Shown one piece after another: positions 1-15,000 of a stretch of DNA of 64,000 nt. Source of the stretch: Onchocerca volvulus (lineage: Eukaryota; Nematoda; Chromadorea; Rhabditida; Onchocercidae). The stretch spans positions 8,397,560-8,461,559 of the forward strand of contig HG738140.1 in assembly GCA_000499405.2 (NCBI GenBank), given 5' to 3'. The notes below the pieces were generated by a model. The model did not search any database. It was given only the letters and a program-made list of their open reading frames with translations, and was not told the DNA's origin. The position numbers and the translations under genes were made by a program. Position 1 is the stretch's first letter, and each line of letters begins with the position of its first letter.

Positions 1-27
1 AAGAAATAATATGGAGAAGTATCTTAC

Positions 28-3000
28 TGAACTGGCCGCTACCAAAAATTTATAAGATGAATCGTTGAATGTTGGAGGATTATCATTCATGTCTTCTACT
101 GTGATAGTTAATGATGTTCGTACTTCCCATAGGCCATCCCATGCTTTCACTTTTATAGAATATTCATTTTTCTACAAAATATTTCAACATTTCAATTTTC
201 ATAACAGAAAAACAGAAGTTCTGTTCAAGTAATACTTACTCAGCAGATAAGCCTTATCTACATGAGCACTGGTATTTTCTATAACTTACTAAACTTTTTC
301 TTGCAAATTACTTTAATTGAATAAAGGAAAATAAATGTGTTCCGTTTCGTACCTTTTCTCGATCAACTTCTTTTGCCAGGCTAATCCAACCAGTTTGTTG
401 ATCAATCAAGAAGCTATCAGCATAATCACCTTCCAAATCATAGATAAGAGTACTGTTCATATCAGCATCATAACTTGTTACCTGCATAACAGATTTTGGT
501 GACAATTTGAATTTCAAATAAACAGAATCACAATAAATTATTAAATAATTAAATGCCTCACCTGAAGTATTAACGTTCCCAAAGGACTATTTTCTGCAAC
601 TGTACCATAAAATAGATTTGAAAAACGCGGTGCATTATCGTTCTTATCCAGTATTTTAATCTAATAATAAAAATTAAAATTAATTGATTCCAAACATTTA
701 CTCACCCATGTAACATCTGCTTGTATTTTGTTCATTTAATTACTTAGTAGATGAGAGCATTATAATTTCAATAATGATTTGAAATTACAATATATTCTAA
801 AGGCATGAATAACTCAATCTATCAAATCATTTCGATTTTTGAAAGCATATTGAATAGTTTAATAAATTTAACAAATATGAAAACGGTTTCTGCCAAATGT
901 TAACAGAATCAGATAAAAACATCGGGAATGGTCAATTTGAACAATCAACCGTATCTTTAAATCAATTAATGAAAAATTTATCCATTTTGTTCGTAAATTC
1001 ATGACAAAATTTAAATTTACGAATCAAATAAATAAGTAAGACCTTTACCTTTACAATTACTGCATCCGACAATTGCGGATTACCATGATCCTTTGCAATG
1101 ACATGCAAACTATATTCCTTCAAATATTCGGCATCCAAAGCAGAAACCGTGAAAATTTCGCCCGATTTTTCATTGATTTTAAAATATTTCCATGCATCCG
1201 ATTCATCTGCCATCAAACTATATAAAATTTCCCCGTTCATTCCAGAATCAGGATCTCGGGCGGTAACTTTTATTACCAGTTCATCACTATCACCATTCTC
1301 TGCTACTGAAGCAGAATAGAAAACCTGGAAAAAATTCATCTTTTCTTTCATTCAAATTCCAAAATAATTGCACATACATAATGTTTTCACAAAGATGTGA
1401 TTTGAAGCTCTTACATTCATCGGAAAAAAGTTTATTTTTCAAATTCCTGCTAAAAGTGAAGTAACTGAAACCTTATCAAAGAAAGGTTTGTTATCATTGA
1501 TATCTGCAACATTTACAATACAATTTGCGTATGAAACCATCGGCTGAGCATGTTGATCGATGGCAGCAATCCACAATTCGTATTGTTTTCGATATTCATA
1601 ATCTATCCGGTTTCTGAAAATTCACTCAAGATATTCTTTAAAAAATTTACTCACTTTGATGGGACCAAGCATTAGTTAATCAATACGATATTTAAATCCA
1701 GCGAAGAATGATCTGTATGGTTTTGGTTATGAATCCATGCTATCTTGATCACAATAATCATGACTGTTATCATGATAAATGTGAATTATCAAACAAATAT
1801 GTAAACAAATGGATTAAAAATGATTTTTCTTTCAACAAATAAAATTTATTGAATAACAATAAAAACTGGCTTCATTTAGAAGTAATAAGGCTTAAAGGTA
1901 TACGTTGTGTATAACTCTCCAGAGTTAGGATTTAGATAAAAATGATGGTGCGGGTCGCCACTGAAAATTGAAAATAGTATTCCTCGGTTGGATACATTAA
2001 CTGATTGGGCGATAAATTTTGTTATCAGCATGTTTGGATCGTGTTCTGTGACCATGAATTCGCTCTGTGAATGTTTCTGAATATTTTAAATGAAAACATT
2101 AAAACTGAGTTTGAAATAATAAACTTAACGTAAATTTTAATAGCAAATAACGAAAAATTTTTGAATAAAAAAAATCTCGTATAAGTATTCTTAGAATTTA
2201 TCAAAGTTTAGATATTAAAATATGAGTGACTGAATCCTGATGATCTATAATTTATACAGAATTTGTCATTGTTCCCGGAAATTACCGTAGTGAATATGCT
2301 CAAACAGCAATAGCAAATCAACAAAAAGACACACAAGGAAAGTTCATAATTCATAACTGGATGAGAATTTTTGTGAACATTTCGAGAACTTAATTGAGTG
2401 TACCTCGAAAATAGGAAATTTCATAGTTTCGGATACATAAAATCCCAATCCAACGGAAGAGTTTAAATTCCCATGATCAGAAACTGTCGCAGTAATCGAA
2501 TAATCTCGTTTGATAAGCTCTCGAACAGCAGTGATAATACCGCTTTGGTTAATTTGGAAATATGATGCATCCGGACCACTAAGATTATAATACAGGAAAT
2601 CATCTTCATCCAGATCATATGCCGACAGTACGTAGACTACGTTACCTAAAATAATGAAGTAATATGTTTTCTGCAGAGCGAATGAAGAATATGATCTTAT
2701 AAATCTTGAATGGCTTAGATTTATAACTCGAATAATAAGTTTTCAAAACATCGATTTGAGACATTAATAGGTCAGGTCAGGTCAGGATATCAGCATTACT
2801 AATATCCAACTTTTTATTTTCTTTTTCTTCCTTTTCTTCGAAATCTCGATATATTTAATCATCATTAGAAAAGAACGATTAATCCAAAATAATGTTTGAG
2901 AAGAACTTTACATCAATTAATTTATCATTTTTTTGATAAATTCATATTGAAATCTTAGTAATATTTCTTGTACTATTTGTCTATCCATATATTTATTGCA

Positions 3001-6000
3001 TTCGAATGAGTAAAATACCTTTTTTACCATTGTTTGGGATGAAAACATCAAGCTGTTCATTTACGATGATCGGTACGTTATCATTCTGATCCAGCACTCG
3101 AATTCGTACTATCGCAGTACTTGAACGTTCCAGAAATTTCCCATTATCATGAGCTGTTACTTTTAGAATCCACTGTGATTGCAATTCGCGATCCAATATT
3201 TCTAATCTTAAGATGCATCCTGTTGTTGAATTGATGAAGAATGGTAATGAGTCAGCATCCTCAAGACTGTATCTATAAGTATTTAGAAAATCGCACTTAA
3301 ATTTCAATTAAATTTATATATTTTTTTTTGATTGCTTCGTTTTAAGTGAACTTAAAAGAAGAAAGTAAAAATTTATTTTTATGCAATGAAAAGAAAAATA
3401 AACTAGAACTGAATTGAATGACAGCGGAATAAATTTAACTATATGCCTTGAATTATTATGTGGCAAGTGAGCAGAGACATGATGATATGATATGACAGAA
3501 ATATAATAATACCGTATGACAAGTGGTACGGTATGCAAGGATATGACGTACATTTTTTTTTCGTTTTGTTTTTTGAGAATTTAATTTAAAACATATAGTT
3601 ACACTAAAGTAATGCGAATTTTGAAAATATTATATACTTTTTTAAATGACTTGTGTTTCACATGATTTAAAAGTTTCCAAAAAATTCTCACCTTATCATC
3701 GAAAATTCTCGATCATCTTCATCTGTTGCTTTCAAACACAACACTGTTGAATTCTCTTCGATAGGCTCATTTTCCATCACTTCAACGTAATATTCAGGTT
3801 GTTCGAAGACAGGTGCATTGTCGTTGACATTCAGGACTTCTACAATGACCGTACTCCTTTTGCTTGAGCGTCTTGGAAGAGTGAGGTCAGTTGCTTGCAA
3901 AATTAATTCATACTGATTTTGCATTTCATAATCGAGCGATTCTGTGATTTGTAGTTTACCTGTTTGTGGTACCACTCGAAACAGAGTGCTATTTCCCTAC
4001 AAAAAAGTATTTTGCATTACAACAGGTATTGAATAATAAGAGAAATTAAAGATTTTTCTTCTCTTATGGAAGGTATTTATCCATCTGTTTTAAGTATTTT
4101 GCACCTTCCTTTATAATATCTTTCTTCGATCCATAAAGGCCGATGAACCAAGTCTTCACGTTTTTCAATCTCTCTTCGCTTTTGTGATTTTAGAAAATCT
4201 CATTTTGACAATTACACCATGGAAAATGCGACAAAAATAACTAACCTGAACGAGTGAATAAGACAAGGTCCGGTTGAATTCTGAATCTGCACCGATAACT
4301 CGCAATTCTCCTATCGTAACCGGATATGGTCCTTGTATATTTTCACCAACATAAAATATTCCATCAACATTGCCAGGAAATTGAGGGGTTTTGACACCGA
4401 CACTCAAAATTTCAATCAAAATGATGCTGAAATGAGTTGTTTATATTTAAATTAATTATTTTGCTTCAGATAATTTTTACTGAATCAGTATTTTCGATAC
4501 TATTAATCGACTGATAATTTTATTTTTTTTTTTAGTTTAATTTTTTTTTGTATCATAAAAACGGTTGTAGGAATTGTTACAAAACTAATTAGTTAATAAA
4601 AGTAATTAACTATGCGACAGACCCGCAATTAATAGTCTTTTTTAATTGGTCCATTTTTTAGTTCACTCTTGCATAAAAATTCAGCGATATCTATGTTTCC
4701 ATCATTTCAATATAAGTCGTAATTTCCAGTAATTTTTACAACGTATTTTAATAATAAAATATATTCGGCGTATCCTAATAGTAAAAAGTGAATATCTGTT
4801 GGTTTTGTCCAACCTTGATCATAATAAGTCTGGCCAAATATTCTTGGTGCTAAAAGTTGATATTTAGAAAAACTTTTCTTCTGCAAAAATTCGCACCTGG
4901 TCTGCTTCTTCGTGTTATTATTCAATCGCATTGAAACGGTCAAGTTGTAATTTGATTTCTCGACGGCGTTTAAGCGTCTATTTGTCGTTATTGTTCCATT
5001 TGTGGAAGATATTCGAAAATTTTTTTCTTCATTTCCAGATTCAATTTCAAACAGAACATTTGTCAAAGTGCCCTTAAACAAACGACTGTTTGCTTTGAAC
5101 GATGAACAATAGGTGATCAGTAATGAACTGGAATTGATGGGAACGAATTGATGGGAAAGGGAAAAATTAGCAAACAAAAAAATTCGCAGCTGAGAGAAAG
5201 AAAATTAGGAAGAGATTTGAAAATTTCCTAATAAAAACAGATTAGCATATTTCTAGGTTTCCTTGAAATTTCATGTTCTTCCAGAATTATTTAGAGGAAA
5301 TTCCGACTGATTACAGCATGGATACTTTTAAAATCGATTAACATGGTCTTTCATCTTCCAAAAAAAAGCGTTTGCATTAGATCTTTTCTTAAAATGAGTG
5401 ATTTCAGAATTAGAAGCATTGCAATGAACATACATGAATAATTCGGCACACAGTATGGCCCACCGGAACATTCTTCGGAATTTTCACGTGATAGAAGTTT
5501 CTCAGTCTCGGTGATTTCTTGTTACTACCTAATATTGTCATAGTTACTGGAGCAACTGTCGACAATCTCTTCACGATACCGTAATCCCTTGCTTCAATCA
5601 ATAAATGATAATCTTCTCGTTCTTCAACATCAATTTGATCACGCGTCTGAGAAAAATTGAATTTAGGTTTATTCGATATTTGAAATGTTTTGTTAATTGC
5701 CACCTTTAATTGCAATTTTCACAGTAATAATTAGCAATGCTTTGGTTTGCTCCTTATTTTCTCTGATTTAAACTTTCTTAGTTAAGTTTAATATTTTCTG
5801 TAGTCACATAAATAGTACAATTATTCGGGAACTTCAATTGAAATAGATTTCATAAAATTATCAACTCAATTCTTCTATAGCATCGTGATTGGTGGTAATT
5901 TTGATGAAATATCGATCAATAAAAGTAGCAAATTGAAAATACCAATAAATATCCAAGGACTGGATCTATCATAAATAGGCCTTCTGGATTTGACCACGGT

Positions 6001-9000
6001 AAAATGCGATATTGCAATTGCCCATTATGGTCCATGTCAGAATCCACAGCCTGAACTAGGCCAATGATGGTACCAGGTGCCACTCCATCGGAAATGAAAA
6101 ACGTGGGTGATGAAATAAATCGGGGTGTATTGTCATTTACGTCCAGAACTATTACTTTTACAGTAGTTGTTGCTTTGAATGCTAAAATATAAAATTGATT
6201 GGAAAACTTCGAAACAATTAATAGATATAACTATGTGGATTCTCTTTTACATTAATGAATCCAATTGTTTCTTGCATTATGCAAGAAATTATGAAAACTT
6301 GCATTATGCAAAAAAAAATTGGATTCATCAGGATAAAATAAATTCATACAGTTGAATCTATTAGTTATTAAATCTATTAATCTGAATTTAATCAATAAAC
6401 TCGATAATTATTGCTGGTTTCATCATATTTGCTTATTTTATTCTATTGATAACTTCAATGCTGACTAATTAAAAAATTAAAAATCGAAACTTTCGATTCG
6501 AATTGATTAAACATTAGTCAGTCTTAAGTATCTTCTTATGTTGCCATACTTTCAATTAGCTGGTGTAATTCATAGTTGCTAATAGTAAGACATAATATTA
6601 CATGTTTTTAATATGTTGAATATTAATTAGACATTATATTTTCATATTTTTAATTAATTGCTCACCTCTTTCTGGAGGTCTTTTATCATAAACAGTGACG
6701 TGTAAATGATGAACGGCCATGTACTCTCGATCAAGAGGTGCTGTGAGAAAAATCCGCCCATCAGGTTTAATTCCGAACCAACTTCGTTCATTACCGATTG
6801 CAGAAATTTCGTAAACAAACTCATTTACTGGAAAATCGCAAGCAATTAAATAAAACAAGAAATTATGGCTGTCATCGGAATAATATTAAAATGATAATTG
6901 AAGAGACTGATTTTGGCTACTCTCTATTAAGGGATGATACTTATTGTTGGCGCTATTTTGAAAACAACTAACCGAAATCCAAATCGTCAACTTCAAGTTG
7001 AAGAATCACTCGACCAGTCGGAGTATCCTCATAAACTGCAACTTCATAACTACTAGAACCAAATTTAGGTACATTGTCGTTCCTGTCGATAATATACATG
7101 GAAATAGAACATTCCATTAATGCATCTTGCACTCCATGGGCGAACGCCTTGAACTGATAAAGATTTTCCTGCAAATTGGGAACTTTTAAAAAAAGAAAAA
7201 ATTAAAAGGGGAAAAAAAAAATGTTCAACATAAATTTGCATTCCAAACAAATTTTTGTTTACGGGTAAAATCGAATTTTGTTTATTTCTAAATTGAAAGG
7301 TTGCTTCATTTTCTATGCAGGTATAAAATTTTAGTATAAATGATGTACTTTTTCGAAATCAAATGGCGCAGTGGTACTTATCATTCCAGTATTACTATTT
7401 ATTGATATAGCATCCGGATGCCCTTGAAGTGTATAGTGAATAAGATTATTCTCGCTTTCCGATTTGTTCACTTTTAGAATACCAACAAACGTTCCGGATG
7501 GCGAATTTTCAGGTACCATTAAATCAATACGGTTTCGCGAACAAAACTGGTTATTACTGTTTGCTTGAGCGACGATAATGAGAACAGTGATTAGTTTCGA
7601 TATTTCACTGTATTCTCGACTGATAACCCTGATATCCAAGTAAGTTTCCGATATCTGTAATATATACTTTGTTAGAATTAAATCTAATTCTTATTAGAAT
7701 TAAAATATTCATCTCATTAATAGATCTTTGAATTGCTGACTCTTTCGTAGTTGAAAATTTAAATGCTTACCCGAACTTCATTTTTTGTTCGAATTATTCC
7801 ATCTTTCTTATCAATTTCAAAATTATCATTTTCGTTCAGCAACTCAAATTTGAATTTTTCTTCACTGCCAATTCTTCCAACAATGGATCCCACCGGTGTG
7901 CCTTCATTAATCGTGAATTCATAATACGAATGATGATTATGAATGCTATTTTCTTCGCCTTCTACTAACAATTCTACCTAAAATGTCATTTGATACAAGC
8001 TTTGAAGAATAAATAAAACTTTTTTACTTATTACGAATTTTGTAAAAGTTTCTCGAAATATTCAGGTATTTGAAGATACAATTTGAGAAGAAAATTTCAT
8101 CGAATTCATAGTGGCAAATATTTTGAAACTCATTATTACATTTAGTAAACATTCCGAAAGTTTCCAATTAGTTTCAAATTCATAAAAGCTAAAAAGAAAG
8201 TGTCCTCTTATAAATTAGTTTTTATTTTAGATTCAGAAAATGTGCCTTATTGTTTTTATTTCAGTTTTGAATGGAAATTCATTATTATTAAGGCTATAAT
8301 TTGCGTTTTGAACACAATTTCTCTAAATCTTCCTTTACCGTATATCTGCATCCGATGACATTTCCATGACAATAAAATTGTAATCGTTCCATATGAAATA
8401 ATTACTAGACGAAAAAATTGCTTTTTTGAATAAAATAAAAAAAAAAATGAAATTGTAACTCCCAATTTAAATTGATTGATTTGTTCCGTCTAAAGTGGAT
8501 TTTGAATATAATATATTTAAAATTTAATTTAATATATTTAGATTCATATATATTCAAAATTTTAAATGTGAATTTATACATGTTTAAAATTTTAGATATG
8601 AATTATAAGTATAGGAATGAATGCATCTTCAAAAAGCATTTTACTATTTTATGGTCTGATTAATGATAAATAGATGATTTAAATCTGTTTTCCTATAATG
8701 AATACAAATGCGCATTATCAAAAAAAATGGAAGTATTTCTAAGCAATTTTTTCAAATAAATCATTTTCCAATTTATATGCAAAAATTAATTCATTATGCA
8801 GGCAGGTACTATAAATCTCGTTTAAATCATATTTTCTATCGTTCAAAAACAGAAAAAAAAATCAGCTCTTTTTTAACATATATTTGATGATTTATTGCCC
8901 ATAAAGTCTGCATATTTCAACAATTTAAGCAAATTTAATTGGATTGTTCGCTGAATCCAATTTTTTATTCGATTAAAAACATTAATAGGTAAGTATCGGC

Positions 9001-12000
9001 GATTGTTATGTGATGAAAACTTGTCGTAGTTATTCGCGGCCCATTAGTCGAATGTATAATTTCTTTTTAAATCTCTTTTTCTGTAATGGCATTTTCTAAG
9101 CTTCTACCAAAGGGACAATTCAAGCTATTCAATGTATTTTAAGACATTAATTTGAATTTTTTATACTTTTGATATAAAGACAGGAAAGAAGGAGATGAGA
9201 ACTTCAAGGATCAAATCTGTTAATTTTCAATTCTTTTCAAATTTTATTATTCTAAATTTTAAACCATTTTCAAATTCAAGACAAATATTTGAAGAATACT
9301 GACATATTAATAATACATTTCGGAGGAATAAAAAAATGAAAGATTGCTCTTCCTTCTAAATTCTCTTTTCCAGAAAAAAATAGTTTAAAGGAAATGTTAG
9401 TCAGAACAATCCTCATTTCTTACCAAGTATCGATCTCTCAATTTTCATTTAAAAAAATTCAGCAAATGAATGATACGCGGATTTGTTCAATGCTAATTGG
9501 CCCATCAAACAGAGCAAATGAATCGATTAGGCTAGTATTGCCTAGGTTAATTATACTTCCCTTCAAGAATCCAATTCTACTTTTCAATAAACAATTTCTC
9601 GCATTGATCTCTGACCTTGTTCTCAATAAAATAATTGGTCTCTTCCTTTCGCTCTCAGCAAAACTCAACAACTTTTAATTTAGTGTGACAGTCGTTCGAC
9701 ATTATTTTCACAATTCATCTGAATTCCTGAACGATAACAGATGTAATTATGGAAAACAGATAAATACGCGGACAGAAGCTACGATAAAGTGGAATTTAGA
9801 TGGGAAAACACTTTTTCAGTTTTTGTTTGTAAACTTTAAATTAATCTTATATGATTAAAGATAATTGGTATTAATTTAGTTAACGAATTGGCATGCAAAA
9901 AAAAAAGAGGCATATTTTGATGTCACAAACACTTCTCTGTCTTTATTCCTTCAAATGAAAAATAATTTAGTTTTTTTTTCTGTCTTAATTAAAATATTTA
10001 TCAAGATTTTTCCAAAATTCAGAAATTTTTTTCCAAAAATTCAATTAGTATTAATTTAATTGTCAAGAAGGATTTGCTTAATTAATTTGCTTCATTCAAC
10101 AATAGCTTCAAGAAAATTTTCAGCAACTGATCGGAGACATTAGTAAATAAAAGAATAATAAAAAGCAAGTGAAGTTTTCTTAGGATTCAGTAGTGCAGGA
10201 TCCTAAAAAAAGTCTTTTAGTTACTTTAATTACTTTTCATAACAAATTATTTTTTTACAATATTTCCACAATTAATACAATCCGATCGATTAATTCGAAT
10301 TAAATCAGTTTTTAACTACCTAATAAAATTTAAAACGAAATCTTTGTAAATAAAAATAAATTCACTCCTATTTTTTTATTTTTTTTTTTCAGTACAAATA
10401 GTGCCGAAAAAATTTTTTTTTCACACTTTCTTTTTTTTTTTTCATAAATGAACAGTAATTCTTACTTTTTTAAATCCCATAATTGCTTGAAATCATACCA
10501 ACTGCTGATGTTTAGAGAGCACTGAGTAGAATTACTCCTGTTTCAGGCTTTGAAATAAAATTACTCTATTTCAGGCCTAAAAGGAAGAATCGAAGTTTCA
10601 TGGACAACTGCAAAATGCATGTCCGTTAGCTTATCATAAAATAAATTGAATTTTAATGGCGAAATAAATTTAAGACAAATTGAACAAAAAGTATTTTAAT
10701 TTTCAGCAATGCTCCAACTTTCAGTAAATTTTTGGATGAGAAATATATTTTGCTCGATTTTCTGATCAGAAATATTGAATGATTTTTGCAATTTCTGAAT
10801 TGGTTCCCACTTTAATCTTATTTTGATTCTCTTTGATTCCGTTAATGTGACAAAACTTCAAGCGTAAATTTCACACAAGGTTTTAAAGCTGAGTTTAATT
10901 TTGAATTAAACACTTCTAAACTGCAAATGGATATTAATCCTTAAAACTAACAGCATTGGATGCTTGAGTAAACACTATAGAAATAGACAACATTGCGATA
11001 AATTATTGGACAATTGAGCACGAGATTTTTCTAAAAGTTTAAAAATTAAAAATTTTTAAAGCTAGAATTGAGATTTCGCTTCTATCTGCATAAACTTTCT
11101 CTCGGACTTTTCATTCTTTGAAGTTTCTAAGATAAAAAGATTTTACAGAATTAAATAAGTGGCTTTAAATTTGATAACCAATCCTCTCACCACCTGCTTT
11201 AGATTTCACGGATGAATGATCCCTATATAAACGCCGAATGCAGATGTCAAAGAAGACAATTGACGGAAGTGTGACCTACAATTAATTCTATCGTATCACC
11301 GTATCTTTCCACTTAAACAATGCGATCTCAGCTCGCTTTAATATAAAATCTTTTTTGGATTTCCACAAATTTATAGTTTCTTTTTGAATTTCTGGTAGAC
11401 AATTGCTAATGATTTTTGCAAAAATTTCTGCTAAGAATATTAATATTTCACAAATTTTCAAAACTAGCATAAATTAAAATAGATTTCAAATCTTTCCTTA
11501 TTTCAAATATATTCTGTTTATTCAAATTTTCTATTCAGTTCCGTAGCAGGTGTTGATGATCAATTTAGTTGGATCAATTAGCGGGACAATAAAACAGCAT
11601 GAACAAAAGGTCCATTTGATTCATTTGCAGTACAAACAGCTCGTTGATAGATAGTCTACAGTATGAGATGGGTAATATCAAACATATTATGTTTGGTTTC
11701 GAATCTCTTCTTGAATTAATTTTTGTGAAAATTTCTTATCATAATTTTGAAATTTTGTCGGATAAAAATGAGAAAACAAAAAGATAATCTTAATCATCAC
11801 GAAAAAGAGTGAGAATGAAGAAGGAAGGAAGTAGAAGAAGTATAGATGAATTTTTTATAAAAACTCTCAATCATTTAATAATTGTTATTTAAAAATGATT
11901 AAACAAAGTTAAATTCATTCATGAATAATCATTTCGAAATCGACGTTTTAAAAAATTCGCATTTTTCACTTTCAATTAAATCTGCAATTTATTCTTCAAT

Positions 12001-15000
12001 CAAAATTATCATCTTCCTAAGATTTCTTTAAAAAAAAAAAATCGAAATATTTAAGCATATTGCGAGATCTGATTATGCAACTTATACGACGATTTCTCAA
12101 AGATTTCATGAATTTGATTATGAAACGACCCCAGGAATCTGTGAGATATGTTGTTGATATCCATAAAAGGTTTATGTTCATTGATCCATCAATACTCAAT
12201 GTACCCATAAAGGTTGTCGCCGAACAAATGATGCATGTTAACTACCTGAGTGAGTCATCAACAAATGTCCTCTCATATGCAAATGGATGACAAACAAATA
12301 CATCAAATGACAAAATCAACAAACTGCCCTCTGCATGTTCGAAAAGTCCGAAAGATGAACGACGGATGAGGAAATTGCAATGAATAAATTTCTTTTTTAC
12401 CTGTAAATGACGCTACACCTGTGCTTTGAAGTGTTTCTTATGCACTAACGCACATGCCAACTACAGCCAAGCTAAGGTAAACAACCAAAGCCAAGATAGA
12501 TCGATTGGGAAAGTAATATTAATCGAATGAGCAGAATTTGTGTAGAAGAAACCTAATCAAATTAATCATGCAAACTTAATTATCATGGATAAAACATAAA
12601 ATCATTCAAGAAACGGAGAAAGAGAGAGCGCGAGATTTTTTTGTAAAAAACTTTCAAACTGAAATTAATGGTACCATCTTAATTACTTTTTTTTTTTACC
12701 ATTTTGGTACCTTTTTTTTTCAGACGGTACCGTTGGAGGTACCATTATAATTCTTACTTCAAAGAGCACTCTTTCAGAACAAAAGTCTCTCGAGATTAAT
12801 TATAATGAAATTTTTTATGCTACAATTATTCATCGTCCTATTCAATTGGAATTTTTTATTCCAGTTATAGATATTTACTAATGATTTATTTAACAAAAAT
12901 AAACTTACTGTAATCGTCTTGGTGAATCCTTCTGATAGTAACGTGATTTCTATGTCCACCAGACGATCAACCGGTTCCCGGATAACTAGCAGTTGCCCAG
13001 TTTGACGATCAATATCAGCCCATTGCACAGCATTCATATTTCTTTTATTTTTAAATGAGGTTGCAAAATATTCAACTATAGCACCAGTTTTCGCGATAAT
13101 AGTACCAAATATCGTGCCAGGTTGAATATTTCGATCGAGTCGATACTGCTTCTTAAATTCGATTTGTGCCTCTAGTTTTGGATTGATTGGGATCAAAATG
13201 TAATGGAGTTCGATAGTCCTGCGCAGTTCATCATCATCTCGAAATCTAAGATAGTTATTACTAAAAAAGAGTTCAAGATAAAAAAATTTGATAGATAAAT
13301 GAAAATTCAAAAGGCTAAATTAATAATTAAATTCACTTGTGTCTTACATCCTTGCTTTTCAAATTTCCGGAAATTTTTGAACATGAACTTACTCATTCTT
13401 AGTGTTTCGATCGTAAACCAATACGGTAAAATCTTGCGGATCGCCTGTGAAAGAACCAACTACGAAACCAGTTTCGTTTATTCCCGAAACTATTTCTGCA
13501 TTTCTTAAAACTTTGTAACCAATTGTTCCATTTAAACCATCATCCTTGTCTAAGCAATTCCATGAAACGAATGATTCAGAGTCAACCAGTATTGCCTTGG
13601 TTCCAAAGCATTCTGGAGAATTATCATTTTCATCATCCACTTGAATCGAAATGACCTTTGACCTTAAACCATGATTTTCAACAACTAAACGGTAGAAATT
13701 GACTTCTTCACGATCTAACACTTCATCGCAAATTAAATTCTGTTCTTTGAGACGAAATGTTTTTCCGGGCGGTATTTGGCGTAATAACTGCAAATCTTTC
13801 CCCAATGTATCTATTTTCCCGCAAATTTTACCAATATCATTGTTTTCCTGGAAAAATTTAATTACTGTAAAATTTAGAAAATTTCATTGAAAAATTTAAT
13901 TACTGTCCTCTTTAAAACTAAGAAATTGGAAAAAAGGAAAAAATTTTAGAAAGTTTTAGAATTTTAAATCTTATCAAAAATTTACCTCATGCAAGACATT
14001 AAATAAATAAAAAGATGAGTTGATATGTTTTATGGTAAAATAAACAAACAATCGAAGAAAAGGATAAAACTACCTGAATATGAACTGTTTTAATTGTATC
14101 GCCGCCAGAATTTCTATTCCTTTTGTCTGTTACTGTAACTCCAAAATTTACAGCATTAAAAAATGAAATCGATTCAGCTTTAATTATTAATTCAATCCTC
14201 TGTCCAATATATGCTTGTGGATCTTGCGTTAAAAATATGCTCCCATCAGTAGAGTCAATCCAAAACAATCCGAAATTGCTATGATTACGGTAATTGGAAT
14301 AATCATAACTCAATGAATACAGTACTTCTGCTCCGCATGCAACAGCATGCACTTGAGTGATCATTTGTCCAAGCAAATTGCCGTCAATTTCAACGTCGGT
14401 ATTCGGATAGCTTGTAAAATTAGGTTTGCAATCTTCTTCAGTATCAGTGTGAATGAAAACGGATGTGACATTAGAAAGTGGCGGATTGCCTTTATCTTTT
14501 GCGATCACAGTGATATTATAGGTGTGATTTGGTACAAGAGGACCGATTCGTGTGATATCACCTGTGCTTTCATTGATCTAAAAATAATAAGCATCAGATA
14601 GAGGAAGGTTGAAATTAAATCTTGCCCAAATTTACGATCAAAGTCAAATTCGAATTCGCTCGAAACTAAATCTCGCTCATATATTAATCAGTGAAGGTAA
14701 ATATGAATCAAAAATCATTCGAAATTGAAGGAAATATTCAAATTGGAATTGATGGAAATGTAGTCTTAAAAATTTCAACTGTGATATTTCAACTGAACCT
14801 TAAACGGCATCCACTTCTGCTTGAGTTTGTACTCAACTTCACCGTTTAGTGCAGAATCCAAGTCTCGTGCCAAAACTTTACCGATGATACTATCTTCTGT
14901 ATTTCTTGACGCATAGAAATGATAAAATTCCTGCTCCCATTGCGGTATGTTATCATTTGAGTCTTGCACTTCAATCACTATCACACATTCTGTTTTCAAC

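Noticed and set aside
9394..9678. Overlapping open frames on both strands in the large cadherin intron
   Set aside because: No family resemblance on either strand and no flanking exons that keep frame; a nested gene cannot be supported.
12017..12290. Open frames at 12.0-12.3 kb as a possible nested gene
   Set aside because: Low-complexity, AT-driven composition, no motif, no splice partners.
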